A model generated the notes under the pieces. That model was not told the DNA's origin. It saw only the letters and a program-made list of their open reading frames with translations, and searched no databases. Positions 17,022 to 26,703 of a stretch of 64,000 nucleotides of DNA are shown one piece after another (positions within the stretch are counted from its first letter, which is position 1; the number at the start of each line of letters is the position of its first letter). Position numbers and translations under genes: made by a program. Origin of the DNA: Fodinibacter sp963800505 (GTDB lineage: Bacteria; Actinomycetota; Actinomycetes; Actinomycetales; Dermatophilaceae); contig CAWDBL010000020.1 of NCBI GenBank assembly GCA_963800505.1, positions 1 through 64,000 on the forward strand. Reading direction: 5' to 3'.

Positions 17022-18280
17022 CGCGTCACCGGGAGGGTGGCACCGCGAGCAGCCTGTTCGAGAAGGGACACCAGGACGCCTGACGAGGCATGTTCGCTGT
17101 ACTTCTCCAGGTAGTGGTCTCGGCCCGCCCGGCCGATGGCCTCGCGGCGGTTCGGCGGCATGTCGGCGAACCGAACCAGGGCGCCCGCAAGGGCTTCAGC
17201 ATTGCCCGGTGACACAACCACGCCTCCGCCGGACGCCCGCACCGCGTCGGCGGCGTCGCCCACGAGCGCCCCCACGATGGGGCGCCCCGCCGCGAGAGTC
17301 GCCTGCAGCTTGCTCGGGAGCGTCGTACGGAAGATGGGCAGGTCCTGGAGGCTGACCAGGTGAGCGTCGCCCAGGGCAAGAATGTCGGTCATCTCGGAGA
17401 AGGGTCGAGGGCCGACGAACGTGACGGCATCAAGCCCTCGGCGGTGGACCTCGTCCCGGAGCCAGTTCTCCTGGACGCCTCCGCCGACGAGGGCAACCCC
17501 GATGTCGGTTCGGTGCCGCAGTCGTTCCACGGCGTCGAGGAGCGTGTCGAGCCCCTGGTAGGGGCCAAAGTTGCCGGCGTACATCACGGTGAAAGGCCGG
17601 CTCATGCCGAACTCTCGAGCGAGCCCCTCGTTCCTGGGCACCGGCTTGAAGACGGACTCGTCGGCCCAGTTCGCCGCGAGGTGCAGTTTGTCCTCGGGGA
17701 CGCCGCGTGCAGAGATCAGGGGAGCCATGCCGGGAGAAGTCACGGCGATCGCCGAAGCGCGGCGGTAGATGGCGTCACACATGGCGTGGAGTGGCTTCTC
17801 GGCTCGCCCCCGGCGCCCGTCGTGGAGAAAGCCCGATGAGAGAACGGTCTGAGGCCAAAGGTCCTGGACGTGCACGACGAACGGCATTCTGCGCACAGCA
17901 TGCAGTGCCACCGCAGGAATCCCCGCAGTGGCAGGGGTCGAGTGCACGAGCACTGCATCCGACGGCGGTGCCTTCAGGACTCCCATCACCGACGCACTAG
18001 CCGCCCAACTGAGGTAGTTCGCCGCTCGCCGGCTGGCGCGAGAGTCGTGGCTGGGCCATAGGGGTACCCGGTGGACCGGCACCCCGTCCATGACCTCTCG
18101 TTGGTAGGGGCGAACTCGGTAACCAGGAGCCAGGTCGCCGCTGGGGTAGTTCGGAAAGCCGGTCAGAACCTCGATGTCGACGCCGTGGCGCTTGAGCGAC
18201 CTCGCGATGACTCCAGCCTGAGCAGCCGATCCACCTTCGGGGTCGTACCACTGGCTCACCATGAGGACTCGCAGATTCAT
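17018..18280 (-). CDS. Glycosyltransferase family 4, WbuB-like
   Basis: This 420-aa GT-B protein starts MNLRVLMVSQWYDPEGGSAA and contains VLTGFPNYPSGDLAPGYRVR, VHVQDLWPQTVLSSGFLHDG and the donor-side VMYAGNFGPYQGLDTLLDAV. The FPNYPSG and QDLWP motifs are typical of the WbuB-type enzymes that add N-acetyl-fucosamine-like sugars in O-antigen and capsule loci. That fits the FnlA/CapE-like dehydratase nearby. The ATG at 18280 overlaps the upstream stop by 4 bp. The frame is intact. Confidence 0.8.
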   Translation of the reverse strand: MNLRVLMVSQWYDPEGGSAAQAGVIARSLKRHGVDIEVLTGFPNYPSGDLAPGYRVRPYQREVMDGVPVHRVPLWPSHDSRASRRAANYLSWAASASVMGVLKAPPSDAVLVHSTPATAGIPAVALHAVRRMPFVVHVQDLWPQTVLSSGFLHDGRRGRAEKPLHAMCDAIYRRASAIAVTSPGMAPLISARGVPEDKLHLAANWADESVFKPVPRNEGLAREFGMSRPFTVMYAGNFGPYQGLDTLLDAVERLRHRTDIGVALVGGGVQENWLRDEVHRRGLDAVTFVGPRPFSEMTDILALGDAHLVSLQDLPIFRTTLPSKLQATLAAGRPIVGALVGDAADAVRASGGGVVVSPGNAEALAGALVRFADMPPNRREAIGRAGRDHYLEKYSEHASSGVLVSLLEQAARGATLPVTR

Positions 18281-19259
18281 ACGGTCACCCGCGAACGGAA
18301 CAGGCGCGGGGACATGAGATAGGCGGCGGAAGCTGACGTTGCGACGAGAAGGCCGACGACCCAGCCCGCGAGGAATGACAAGGTCACAACCGCCGAGAGC
18401 GCGGTCACGAGCAGAGAGACGACCCAGTGCGGCAGGCCGGATTCGTGGGCCAGCCGTTGGTACACGTGACCCCGATGAGCGACGAACAGGCGCTCGCCCC
18501 GAGCCGCCCGCCCGGCGAGCGCAGTCGCGGTGTCGACGGCAAACAGGAGGTAGGGCCCACACACGAACCCGAGAAGGGGCCACGCCGCTGAGGCGTCACC
18601 CCAGGGCAGGAGCGCCGTGATCGCGACGAGCACGCCCGCCCCAGCGAGCCCACCGATCAGGTAGCTGCCGACGTCACCGAGGAAGAGTCGTGCCTTCGGG
18701 ACGTTCCACGGCAGGAACCCCAGGCCGCATCCGAGCGACAGCGCCCCGAGAACCGTCAGGACGTCATTGCCGGCGTAGGCCGAGGCTGCGAGGGCACCAG
18801 CACCCCACACGACGGCGTGCCCGGCGCAGATGCCGTTGATGCCGTCCATGAAGTTGACCATGTTCACCGCGGCCGGGAAGACGACTGCACCGAGGACTGC
18901 ACCGGCCCAACCCCCAATGGCGGCGCCCACAGCCAGCCCCGACGGCCGCCTGGGCGAGGAGGCGGGGCTGAGCGGCCAGCCCGTGCAGGTCATCCATCAG
19001 GCCCACGAGGGCCAGGGCTGAACAGCCGACCACGGCTGCCCAGGTCGCGGTGGACCAGCTCCGGCCCGGCGAGCAGCATTGCCAGCCAGGCCGCGGCGGC
19101 GACCCCGGCAAGCAGCGCCAGGCCGCCTCCGCGCGGCGTCGGGACCGCGTGCGACGAGCGGCTGTTCGGCATGTCGAGCCGGCCTGCCCGGCGGAGAAGG
19201 TGCAGCACCGGATAGCAGGCGACGCCGGTGACGACGGCTGAGATCACGAGGGTCTGCAT
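18277..19259 (-). CDS. Undecaprenyl-phosphate sugar-1-phosphate transferase, WecA/TagO-like (two frameshifts)
   Basis: This MraY/WecA superfamily membrane enzyme starts repeat-unit assembly by putting a HexNAc-1-phosphate on undecaprenyl phosphate. Visible motifs are PNSRSSHAVPTPRGGGLALL in the first frame, LALVGLMDDLHGL (the acidic pair) in a second frame near 18980, and NMVNFMDGINGI, KARLFLGDVGSYLIGG and the late HRGHVYQRL in the third. Shifts lie near 19040 and 18955. About ten membrane spans are expected. It is the second gene of the minus-strand assembly series. Confidence 0.8.
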
Positions 19260-19277
19260 CAGGAACTCCGAGAGACG

Positions 19278-21098
19278 TCATGAGGCGATGCTCGAGAGCG
19301 CGACGCCCCCGCGGCGGTGCATCCACTCACGGATCTCGACGTCCTCGAGCCCCTCGTGGAGCTCGACGTGCCGCGGCTCGAGGGCCGGCACGTACACCTG
19401 GGAGATGAGCGGGTGCGCCGAGCGCTCGATCTCCTCGCCGGGGGTGAAGAGCTCTTCGGTGAGCTTCTCGCCGGGGTTGAGGCCGGTGTAGACGATCTCG
19501 ACGTCGGTGCGGCCGGACAGGTCGATGAGGGTGCGGGCCACCTCGACGATCTTCACCGGCGAGCCCATGTCGAGCACCATCACCTCGCCGCCGCCGCCCA
19601 TGGCGCCGGCCTGGAGCACGAGCTGGCAGGCCTCGGGGATGAGCATGAAGAAGCGCTCGACGTCGGGGTGGGTGACGGTGACCGGGCCGCCGCGGCTGAT
19701 CTGCTCCAGGAACGCCGGAACGACCGAGCCGCGCGACCCCAGCACGTTGCCGAAGCGCACGCTGACGTAGCGACCGCAGCCCTCGGCCGTTGAAGCTGGC
19801 GGTGAGCCGCTCGGCGACCCGCTTGGACCAGCCCAGCACGCAGGTCGGCCGGGCCGCCTTGTCGGTGGAGATGTTGACGAAGGTCTCGACGCCCACCGAG
19901 CGGGCAGCCTCGAGCACGTTCCGCGTGCCGAGCACGTTGGTCTTGAACGCCTCGGACGGGTGGTGCTCGAGCATGGTGAGGTGCTTGAGCGCGGCGGCGT
20001 GGAAGACGATCTGCGGCCGGCTGCGCTCGAAGGCCGCCTCGAGCGCCTCGACGTCGCGGATGTCGCACAGCAGGATGTCGTCGCTGTCGAGCGTCGACCG
20101 CCCCTCGATCGACAGCTGGGTGGCGTGCAGCCCGCTCTCGTCGCGGTCGAGCATGAGCAGCCGCGAGGGCCCGAACTTGGCGATCTGGCGGCAGAGCTCC
20201 GAGCCGATCGAGCCGCCGGCGCCGGTGACGAGCACCCGCTTGCCCCCGATGTGGTCGGCGATCGCGGCCATGTCGAGGTCCACCGGCTGGCGGCCGAGCA
20301 GGTCGGCGACGTCGAGGTTGCGCAGGTCGGATGCCGTCGGCCGCCCGCCCAGCAGCTCGCGCACCGGCGGGAGCACCAGCACGTCGAGGCCGCTCTCGCG
20401 AGCCAGCGCCGACAGCTCGCGCACGGTCTCTGAGGTGGCACTGGGCACCGCGATCACCAAGGTGGTGGCGGCGTACTTCGCTGCGATGCACGCGATGTCG
20501 TCACGGGTGCCGCGCACCCGGACTCCGGAGAAGTGCAGCCGGGCCTTGCCGCGGTCGTCATCCAGCAGGGCGACGGGAACGATGCCGCTGGCCGGGTCGC
20601 GCACCAGGCTCTGCATGAGGATGCGAGCGCCCGAGCCGGCGCCGAAGATGATGGCCCGCTTGGTGCTGTCACCGCGCACGGCCTGGTGCGTGCGCCGGGA
20701 GCGGATGAGGAACCGGGCCGCGAACATGCCCATGACGGCGAGGGCGAGGGCGATGAGCGGCACGGTGCGCGGCAGCTCGACCAGACTCGAGCAGCAGGGT
20801 GAGCACGGCGAGCGTGAAGCCCGCGACCGAGGCGGCACGGGCCACCTCGGCGGTCTCCTCGAAGGAGCCCAGCTCATGGCCCACCGCGTACGGGCCGAAC
20901 AACCACCCGACGCTCACGTGCACGACGATGACGCACACCGGCGCCCGCGGCCAGGGGTGCGGCGTAGAGCTCGGTGATCTCGTAGTCCAGGCGCAGCCAC
21001 AGGGCGACCGCAAGGCTTGCCGCCCACACACCGGCATCGAGGGCGGTCCAGAGCAGCCGGGTGCGCAGGCCGCGGGCAGGTCTGTGGCCCAGCGGCAT
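19278..21098 (-). CDS. FlaA1/CapD-like membrane nucleotide-sugar 4,6-dehydratase (frameshifted)
   Basis: The N-terminus (TRLLWTALDAGVWAASLAVA) and following helices are membrane-embedded and broken by shifts near 20935 and 20785. A cytoplasmic CoA-binding-like domain and the SDR domain follow, with KRVLVTGAGGSIGSELCRQI, FHAAALKHLTMLEHHPSEAF, STDKAARPTCVLGWSKRVAE and, after a shift near 19790, VRFGNVLGSRGSVVPAF and YTGLNPGEKLTEELF. This is the PglF/CapD architecture of about 600 aa. It probably makes a UDP-4-keto-6-deoxy-HexNAc. The ATG at 21098 is preferred, with GTG 21116 possible. Confidence 0.8.
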
Positions 21099-21287
21099 CC
21101 ACGGTGCATACGTCACGGCAGGGATCCTCGGGTTTGCAGCCCACGGGTAACAACGGTTACAACGTAGGCGTTGGCGAACGTCAGCGGTCGGTGGAAGCGG
21201 CAGATGTGATCGATGTCCCACACGCCGGTTTGTCGTCGCTCCCCTGCCGGCGGTGGTACCGGTGACAAACGTACAGGAGAGGACGCA

Positions 21288-21873
21288 GTGCGCAAGCCAG
21301 GATCCATGCTCGTGGTGTGCACGGGGAACGTCTGCCGCTCGCCCTACCTCGAGCGACGGCTGCGGCACGAGCTGCGCGACACCGGCATCGTGGTGACCAG
21401 TGCCGGCACCAGTGCCCTGGTGGGTCGTGACATGGACCCTGGTACGCGGGCGCAACTGCGAGCAGAGGGGAATCGACGCGGACGGCTTCGCCGCACGGCA
21501 GCTGACGGCAGCAGCTGTTGGACGACGTCGACCTCGTCGTGGCGGCCGCCCGCGAGCACCGAGCGGTGGCGGCCCGCCTGCACCCTGCGGCCTTGGCGCG
21601 CACCGTGACATTGCGCGATCTCGCCGACCTTCTCAGCGAACTGCCAGCAGCGGAGCTGGCGGCCGGTTCCGGTGAGGCGACCTGGGTGCGCCAGGTGGCC
21701 GCCGCGGCTTCGCGGCGGCGAGGGTCGGTGCCCGCCCGCCAGGACGGGGTCGACCTCGTCGACCCGATCGGCGGCCCGCCAGCCTGTTCGAGCAGATGGC
21801 GCACCAGGCCGACGATGCGCTGGCCCCGGTGGTGCGGGCACTGCGCGAGGCCGCGCGGGCCGAGATCGGCTGA
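21288..21873 (+). CDS. Low-molecular-weight protein tyrosine phosphatase, Wzb-like (frameshifted)
   Basis: The signature MLVVCTGNVCRSPYLERRL holds the catalytic CX5R-S loop. Later parts lie in other frames: GIDADGFAARQLTAA near 21470-21515, DVDLVVAAAREHRAVAA near 21520-21570, and LFEQMAHQADDALAPVVRAL to a stop at 21873. Shifts lie near 21450, 21515 and 21785. It should dephosphorylate the tyrosine-rich tail of the convergent BY-kinase, a usual control pair for polysaccharide export. The start is the GTG at 21288, preceded by AGGAGAGG. Confidence 0.75.
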
Positions 21874-21894
21874 GCCGGGCTCGCGGCCGGGGCC

Positions 21895-23309
21895 TCAGAG
21901 CTGTTCGGCGCGCTTGCGCTCCGCCCTGGTCGCCTCGTCCTTGGGCAGCTCGGGGGTGTAGCTGCTGTAGCCGTAGGCGCCGTAGCCGTAGCCGCCGTAG
22001 CCGGCGGAGTTGACCGGCACCCGGTTGAGCACCAGCCCGAGCACGCGGGAGGCGACCGACTCCAGGCTCTCCAGCGCGTGCACCAGCTGGTCGCGCTGCA
22101 CGACCCCGGAGCCGGCGACGACGATGACCCCGTCGACCAGGCTGGAGAGCACCACGGCATCGGTGACCGGGAGGATGGGCGGGCTGTCGATGACGACGTA
22201 GTCGAAGCGGGACCCGAGGTTGGCCAGCAGGCTGCGCATCGCCGTCGAGCCGAGCAGCTCGGAGGGGTTCGGCGGGATCGGCCCCGCGCCGAGCACCCAC
22301 ATGTTGGTGCCGCCATAGGGCTGGATGACGTCGAAGACCTCGGCCCGGCCGATGAGCGCGTCGGTCAGCCCGACGGCACCCTCGAGGCCGAGGTAGTCGA
22401 GCACCTTGGGGCGGCGCAGGTCGGCCTCGACGAGGCAGACCTTGGAGCCGCCCTGGGCCATGGTCAGGGCGAGGTTGGCCGCCATGGTGGACTTCCCCTC
22501 GCCCGCGAGGGAGGAGGTGACGACCATGGTGCGGGGGTGCTCGGCGGCGTCGACGAACTGCAGGTTGGTGCGCAGCGACCGGAAGGCCTCCGCCCGTCGT
22601 GAGCGGGGGTCGACCTCGACGATCAGCGGGCGCTTGACGGCATCCGGGTCGCGCATGATCGCGCCCAGGATCGGCACGTCGGTGACGGCCTTGATGTCGT
22701 CCTGGGTCTTGACGGTCTTGTCGAGCGTCTCGCGCACCAGCGCGAGCCCGAGGCCGAGCAGGACGCCGAGCACGCCACCGAGGGCGATGTTGCGCAACGG
22801 CTTGGGGCTGACCGGGGACGTCGGCGTGGTGGGTGGCTGCACGACCGTGACCTTGACCGGGCTCACCTTGGTGCCCGACGGCTTCTCGAGCTCGTCGACG
22901 GCGGCCGGGAACTCGGTGGCGATCGCGGCGGGCGATGGCTTGTGCCTGCGCGGGGTCGTCGTCGCGCACCGCGACCTCGATGATCACGGTGTCGGGAGGG
23001 GTGGTCGCCGTGACCTGGCTGGAGATGTCTCCCGAGAGGCCGACCTGCTCGGCGACGGGGGCGAGGATGCGGGGCGTGGTGAGCAGCTGGGCGTAGGACT
23101 TGACCCGCTGCTGGGTGAAGGTGCTGCCCTGGAGCAGGGCCCCGCTGTCGTCGGCGCCGCTGGTCGACACGAAGAACTGGGTGCTCGACTCGTAGATCTT
23201 GGTCTGGCTCAGGGTGAGGGCAGCGGCCAGCCCGACGCAGACGAGGACCACCGACAGGATCACCCGCCAGCGCTTCCGAACCACCATCAGGTAGTCCTGC
23301 AGCTCCACA
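21895..23309 (-). CDS. Polysaccharide chain-length regulator and tyrosine autokinase (Wzz/BY-kinase; one frameshift)
   Basis: The N-terminal Wzz part (VELQDYLMVVRKRWRVILSV, one membrane helix, then an extracytoplasmic segment) leads through a proline-rich second helix into a kinase domain. This has Walker A SSLAGEGKST, Walker A' LVEADLRRP and Walker B DYVVIDSPP. The C-terminus is a tyrosine cluster (GYGGYGYGAYGYSSY), the expected autophosphorylation site. One shift near 22935 separates the two halves. The start is the GTG at 23309, with AGGAG before it. It should set chain length and export with the phosphatase encoded opposite. Confidence 0.85.
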
Positions 23310-23455
23310 GCTCTCCTCGGGGTCGACGTGGCGGGACTGACGTGGACGAAAACCCCCTGCGGCCCGGCCTTGCACATGGTAGCCCGGCGCAGCCCCGAGG
23401 GCGCGCCCACGGCTTGTTGCTTGGTCGTGGCGCGTGTCTCATGGATGCTGACCCC

Positions 23456-24369
23456 ATGGACCTCCGCCGCGCCTGGCCCACCATCGGCCTGGTCATGCTG
23501 CTGGTCATCGACGTCGTACTGGTGACGTGGGCGCTGTGGCCCCCGCCGCCGGTGTCCATCCCGCCCACGCCGGCGCCGACCCCGACCACCACGGCATCCG
23601 CCAGCCCGAGCCCCGCCGCGGACGCGGTGGACAGCCCCCGCCCGCTGACTCGGCTGGTCGTGGCCGCCGGCAAGAACGCGGTGTGGGCCGTGGACGTCGG
23701 CACGTGCGCCGAGCCGGGTGCCGTGCACGTCAGCGCCAACCGGGGGAAGTCGTGGACGACCCACCCGGCCCCGGGGTCGGTGACCCGGGTGCGACCCGAC
23801 GGCGCGTCGACGGCCTTCGCCGTCGGCGGCGACCCTCGCTGCGACTACACGATGTGGACCACCTCCGACGGTGGGGCGGCGTGGAACGGGCCGCGCTCGG
23901 CGGCGGCGACCTGGGGGCGTTCACCGCGCGACGCCCGGGTGGTGCAGCGCCCCGGCTCCGACCCGGTTCGCCCCTGCCCCGGCCGGTCGCCGGTGCTCGA
24001 CCTCGTCACCGTCGACTCCGCGAACGCCGCCGCGCTGTGCGGCGACGGCACCCTGCGGGAGACCACTGATGGCGGCGGCAGCTGGAGCACCGCCCTGACC
24101 CGCGAGGGCGGCGCGGCGCTCGCCCTGAGCTCGAGCGGAACCGGCGTCGTGGCCTGGCTCGACGCGGGCTGCGCGGGAGTGGTGGTCGGGGTGCTCACCG
24201 ACGGCGAGCTCGGGAAGGGACGCTGCGTCGACGGGTCGAGCCTGCTGCGGGTGAGGTGGCGGTGGCCGTCGCTCCCAGCGGGGTGTGGCTCGCCGCCGGG
24301 GATGCCGTGCTGCGCGCCGACGCCCCCGACGCCGAGTTCACGCGCGTCTCCGACTGGCCGAACGGCTGA
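23456..24369 (+). CDS. Membrane-anchored BNR-repeat-like protein (frameshift near the end)
   Basis: The protein starts MDLRRAWPTIGLVMLLVIDV with one transmembrane anchor, then a proline/threonine linker (residues about 35-60) and an outer domain with two sialidase/photosynthesis-assembly-type Asp-box repeats: SANRGKSWTTH near residue 95 and ETTDGGGSWSTA near 205. Near 24255 the frame changes, and VAVAVAPSGVWLAAGDAVLR leads to the stop at 24369. It looks like a beta-propeller surface protein of about 300 aa. Enzyme activity is not evident. It is divergent from the BY-kinase gene. Confidence 0.6.
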
Positions 24370-24510
24370 CGGCCGGCGCGCCTGCCGTGCCGCCGAGCCG
24401 CCGAGCCCCCGAACCCTCGAGCCGCCGAACCTTCCAGCCGCCGAGCCGGCGGCCGCGGCGCCGCTGACCCCGCCCTGCCTCTCGCCGCCCTCGCTTGCCA
24501 CGATGGGCCG

Positions 24511-25319
24511 GTGCTCCTGGTCTCCGCCAACGTGAACGGCATCCGCGCTGCTGCCCGCCGCGGTGGCGTGGCGTGGCTCGGGGCCGCGGCCCGGACGTCG
24601 TGACGCTGCAGGAGGTGCGCGCCGACGACGACCAGCTCGCCGAGGCGCTCGCCGGCTCGGCGTTCGAGGGGTGGCACGTGGCGCACGCCAGCGGCACCGC
24701 GAAGGGGCGAGCGGGCGTGGCGGTGCTGTCGCGGTGGCCGATCGCCGAGGTGCGCACCGACGTGGGGGAGGAGTTCGCCGGGTCGGGCCGCTGGGTCGAG
24801 GCCGACGTGCTGGTCGAGGGCGCGCACGGCCCCGCTGTGGTCACCGTCGCCTCGGCCTACGTGCACACCGGCCACGCGGGCACTCCGCGGCAGGACGAGA
24901 AGATGCGCTTCCTCGCGGCGGTGGGGGCGCGGCTCGAGGCGTGGGCCGCCGACGGCCGGTATGCCGTGCTGACCGGCGACCTCAACATCGCCCACCGCGT
25001 CGAGGACCTCAAGAACTGGAAGGGCAACCGCGGCAAGGCCGGCTTCCTGCCCGAGGAGCAGGCGCAGCTCGACGGCTGGATCGGCACCCACGGCTTCGTC
25101 GACGTGCACCGGCGCCTGCACGGCCCGGGGCCGGGCCCCTACACCTGGTGGTCGTGGCGGGGCCAGGCGTTCGACAACGACTCCGGCTGGCGGATCGACT
25201 ACCAGCTCGCCTCGGCGCCGCTCGCCGCCCGCGCGACGCGGGCCGAGGTCGGGCGGGCCGCCTCCTACGCCGAGCGCTGGAGCGACCACGCCCCGGTCTC
25301 GGTCACCTACGACCTCTGA
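24511..25319 (+). CDS. xth: Exodeoxyribonuclease III (one frameshift)
   Basis: This AP endonuclease/3'-5' exonuclease acts in base excision repair. The start GTG at 24511 gives VLLVSANVNGIRAAARRGG. After a shift near 24590 it continues PDVVTLQEVRADDDQL with the metal-binding glutamate. Further motifs are YAVLTGDLNIAHR with the catalytic aspartate and asparagine, NDSGWRIDYQLAS, and the terminal RWSDHAPVSVTYDL with the essential aspartate-histidine. The size is about 268 aa, normal for the family. A clean shift in such a gene argues for a sequence error. It converges on galK across a hairpin. Confidence 0.88.
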
Positions 25320-25341
25320 GCCGGAGCTCGAGCGCGCCCTT

Positions 25342-25397
25342 CCTCGAACGTGGGTGAAAACCAGCGGCTGGGCGACGATCTTCACCCACGTTCGAGG
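25342..25397. terminator. Bidirectional hairpin between xth and galK
   Basis: CCTCGAACGTGGGTGAA at 25342-25358 is repeated in perfect inverted orientation at 25381-25397 around a 22-base loop. It lies between the stops of two converging genes (25319 and 25404). A 17-bp stem without a U-tract is typical of terminators in high-GC actinobacteria. Confidence 0.75.
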
Positions 25398-25403
25398 CGC
25401 GGG

Positions 25404-26662
25404 TCAGGCGTCGCGGCGGGCTGCGGCGCCGGCCGTGACGGCGAAGGACACCGGCTCGTGCCAGCCGCGCTCGGCGAAGGCCTCGGCGATCTCGCGGGTG
25501 GTGGCCTCCACGGCATCCGCCGGCACCAGGGCGATGCTCGACCCGCCGAAGCCGCCACCCGTCATCCGGGCGCCGAGGGCACCGGCCGACCGGGCCGCCT
25601 CGACCGACACGTCGAGCTCGTCGCAGCTCACCTCGTAGTCGTCGCGCAGCGAGGTGTGCGACTCGTCGAACAGCCGCCCCACCTCGACGAGGTCACCGGC
25701 CCGCAAGGCCTCGACGGCGGCCCGCACCCGGGCGATCTCGGTGACCACGTGGCGCGCACGGCGCCGCAGCACGTCGTCGGACAGGCGCGACAACGCGTCA
25801 TCCAGATCGCTCGGGTCGACGTCGCGCAGCGAGTCGACCCCGAGCTCGGCCGCGGCCTGCTCGCACGACGACCGGCGCTGGCCGTACTGCCCGTCGTTGA
25901 GGCTGTGCTCGGCCTTGGTGTCGGTGACCAGCAGCACGTGCCCGGATGCCGTGCCTCACCGGTCGCGGTGCCCTCGCCGCCCGTCCCGGAATCGACCAAT
26001 TGGTCACGGGAGGGACGCCCGCCCGCGCCCGTGAGGTCGAACGGCACCTGCTCGGTCTCCCCGCTGCGGCAGTCGAGCAGCAGCGCGTGGTCGGCCCGGC
26101 ACAACAGCGCCGCCGACTGGTCCATGCCACCGGTCGGCGCACCGGCGATGTCGTTCTCGGCGCGCACGCACGCCGCCGCCAGCCGCGCCCGGCCGGCATC
26201 GTCAGCCAGCAGCCCCAGCCCGAACAGGTCGCTCGCGGCGGCACCGACCGAGCACTCGAGGGCGGCCGAGCTCGACAGCCCGGCCCCGAACGGCACGTTG
26301 CTGTCGATGGTGACGTCGAGCCCGTGCACCTCGTGCCCGGCCTCGCGCAGCGCCCACAGCACCCCGGCCACGTAGTCGGCCCACCCGCCGGGCACCTCCG
26401 GCCCCACGTCAGCCAGCGACACCTCCACCAGCTCGTCGGTCTGCACCGACCACACGCGAAGGAGGTCGTCGTCGCGCGGTGAGCACGCGGCATCCGTGCG
26501 GTGGGGGAGCGCGATGGGCAGCACCAGGCCGTCGTTGTAGTCGGTGTGCTCGCCGATCAGGTTGACCCGGCCCGGCGCCGACCACACCCCCTGCGGGTCA
26601 CTGCCGAACACCTCGCGGTGGGTGTCCGAGACACGACGGGAGCTTTGATCGACGGTGACCAT
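25404..26662 (-). CDS. galK: Galactokinase (one frameshift, with an inserted segment)
   Basis: This phosphorylates galactose to galactose-1-phosphate in the Leloir pathway. GHMP-kinase motifs are APGRVNLIGEHTDYNDG near residue 30, FGAGLSSSAALECSVGAA and, in the second frame, ARMTGGGFGGSS near the C-terminus. A shift occurs near 25945. Just before it, where family members usually read straight on, lies an extra glycine-rich segment of about 25-30 residues (plus coordinates about 25945-26035) that contains a GACCAATTGGTC palindrome and a GGCATCC motif. The ATG at 26662 is divergent from trpS. Confidence 0.85.
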
Positions 26663-26703
26663 GCGGCGAAGTCTAGGTGCGCCACCCCTGACACAATGTG
26701 CGC

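Noticed and set aside
21344..23764. An 806-codon single protein on the minus strand
   Set aside because: Only its stretch at about 23309-22935 is real coding sequence (Wzz part of the BY-kinase). The rest is out-of-frame sequence of the same gene and of neighbours.
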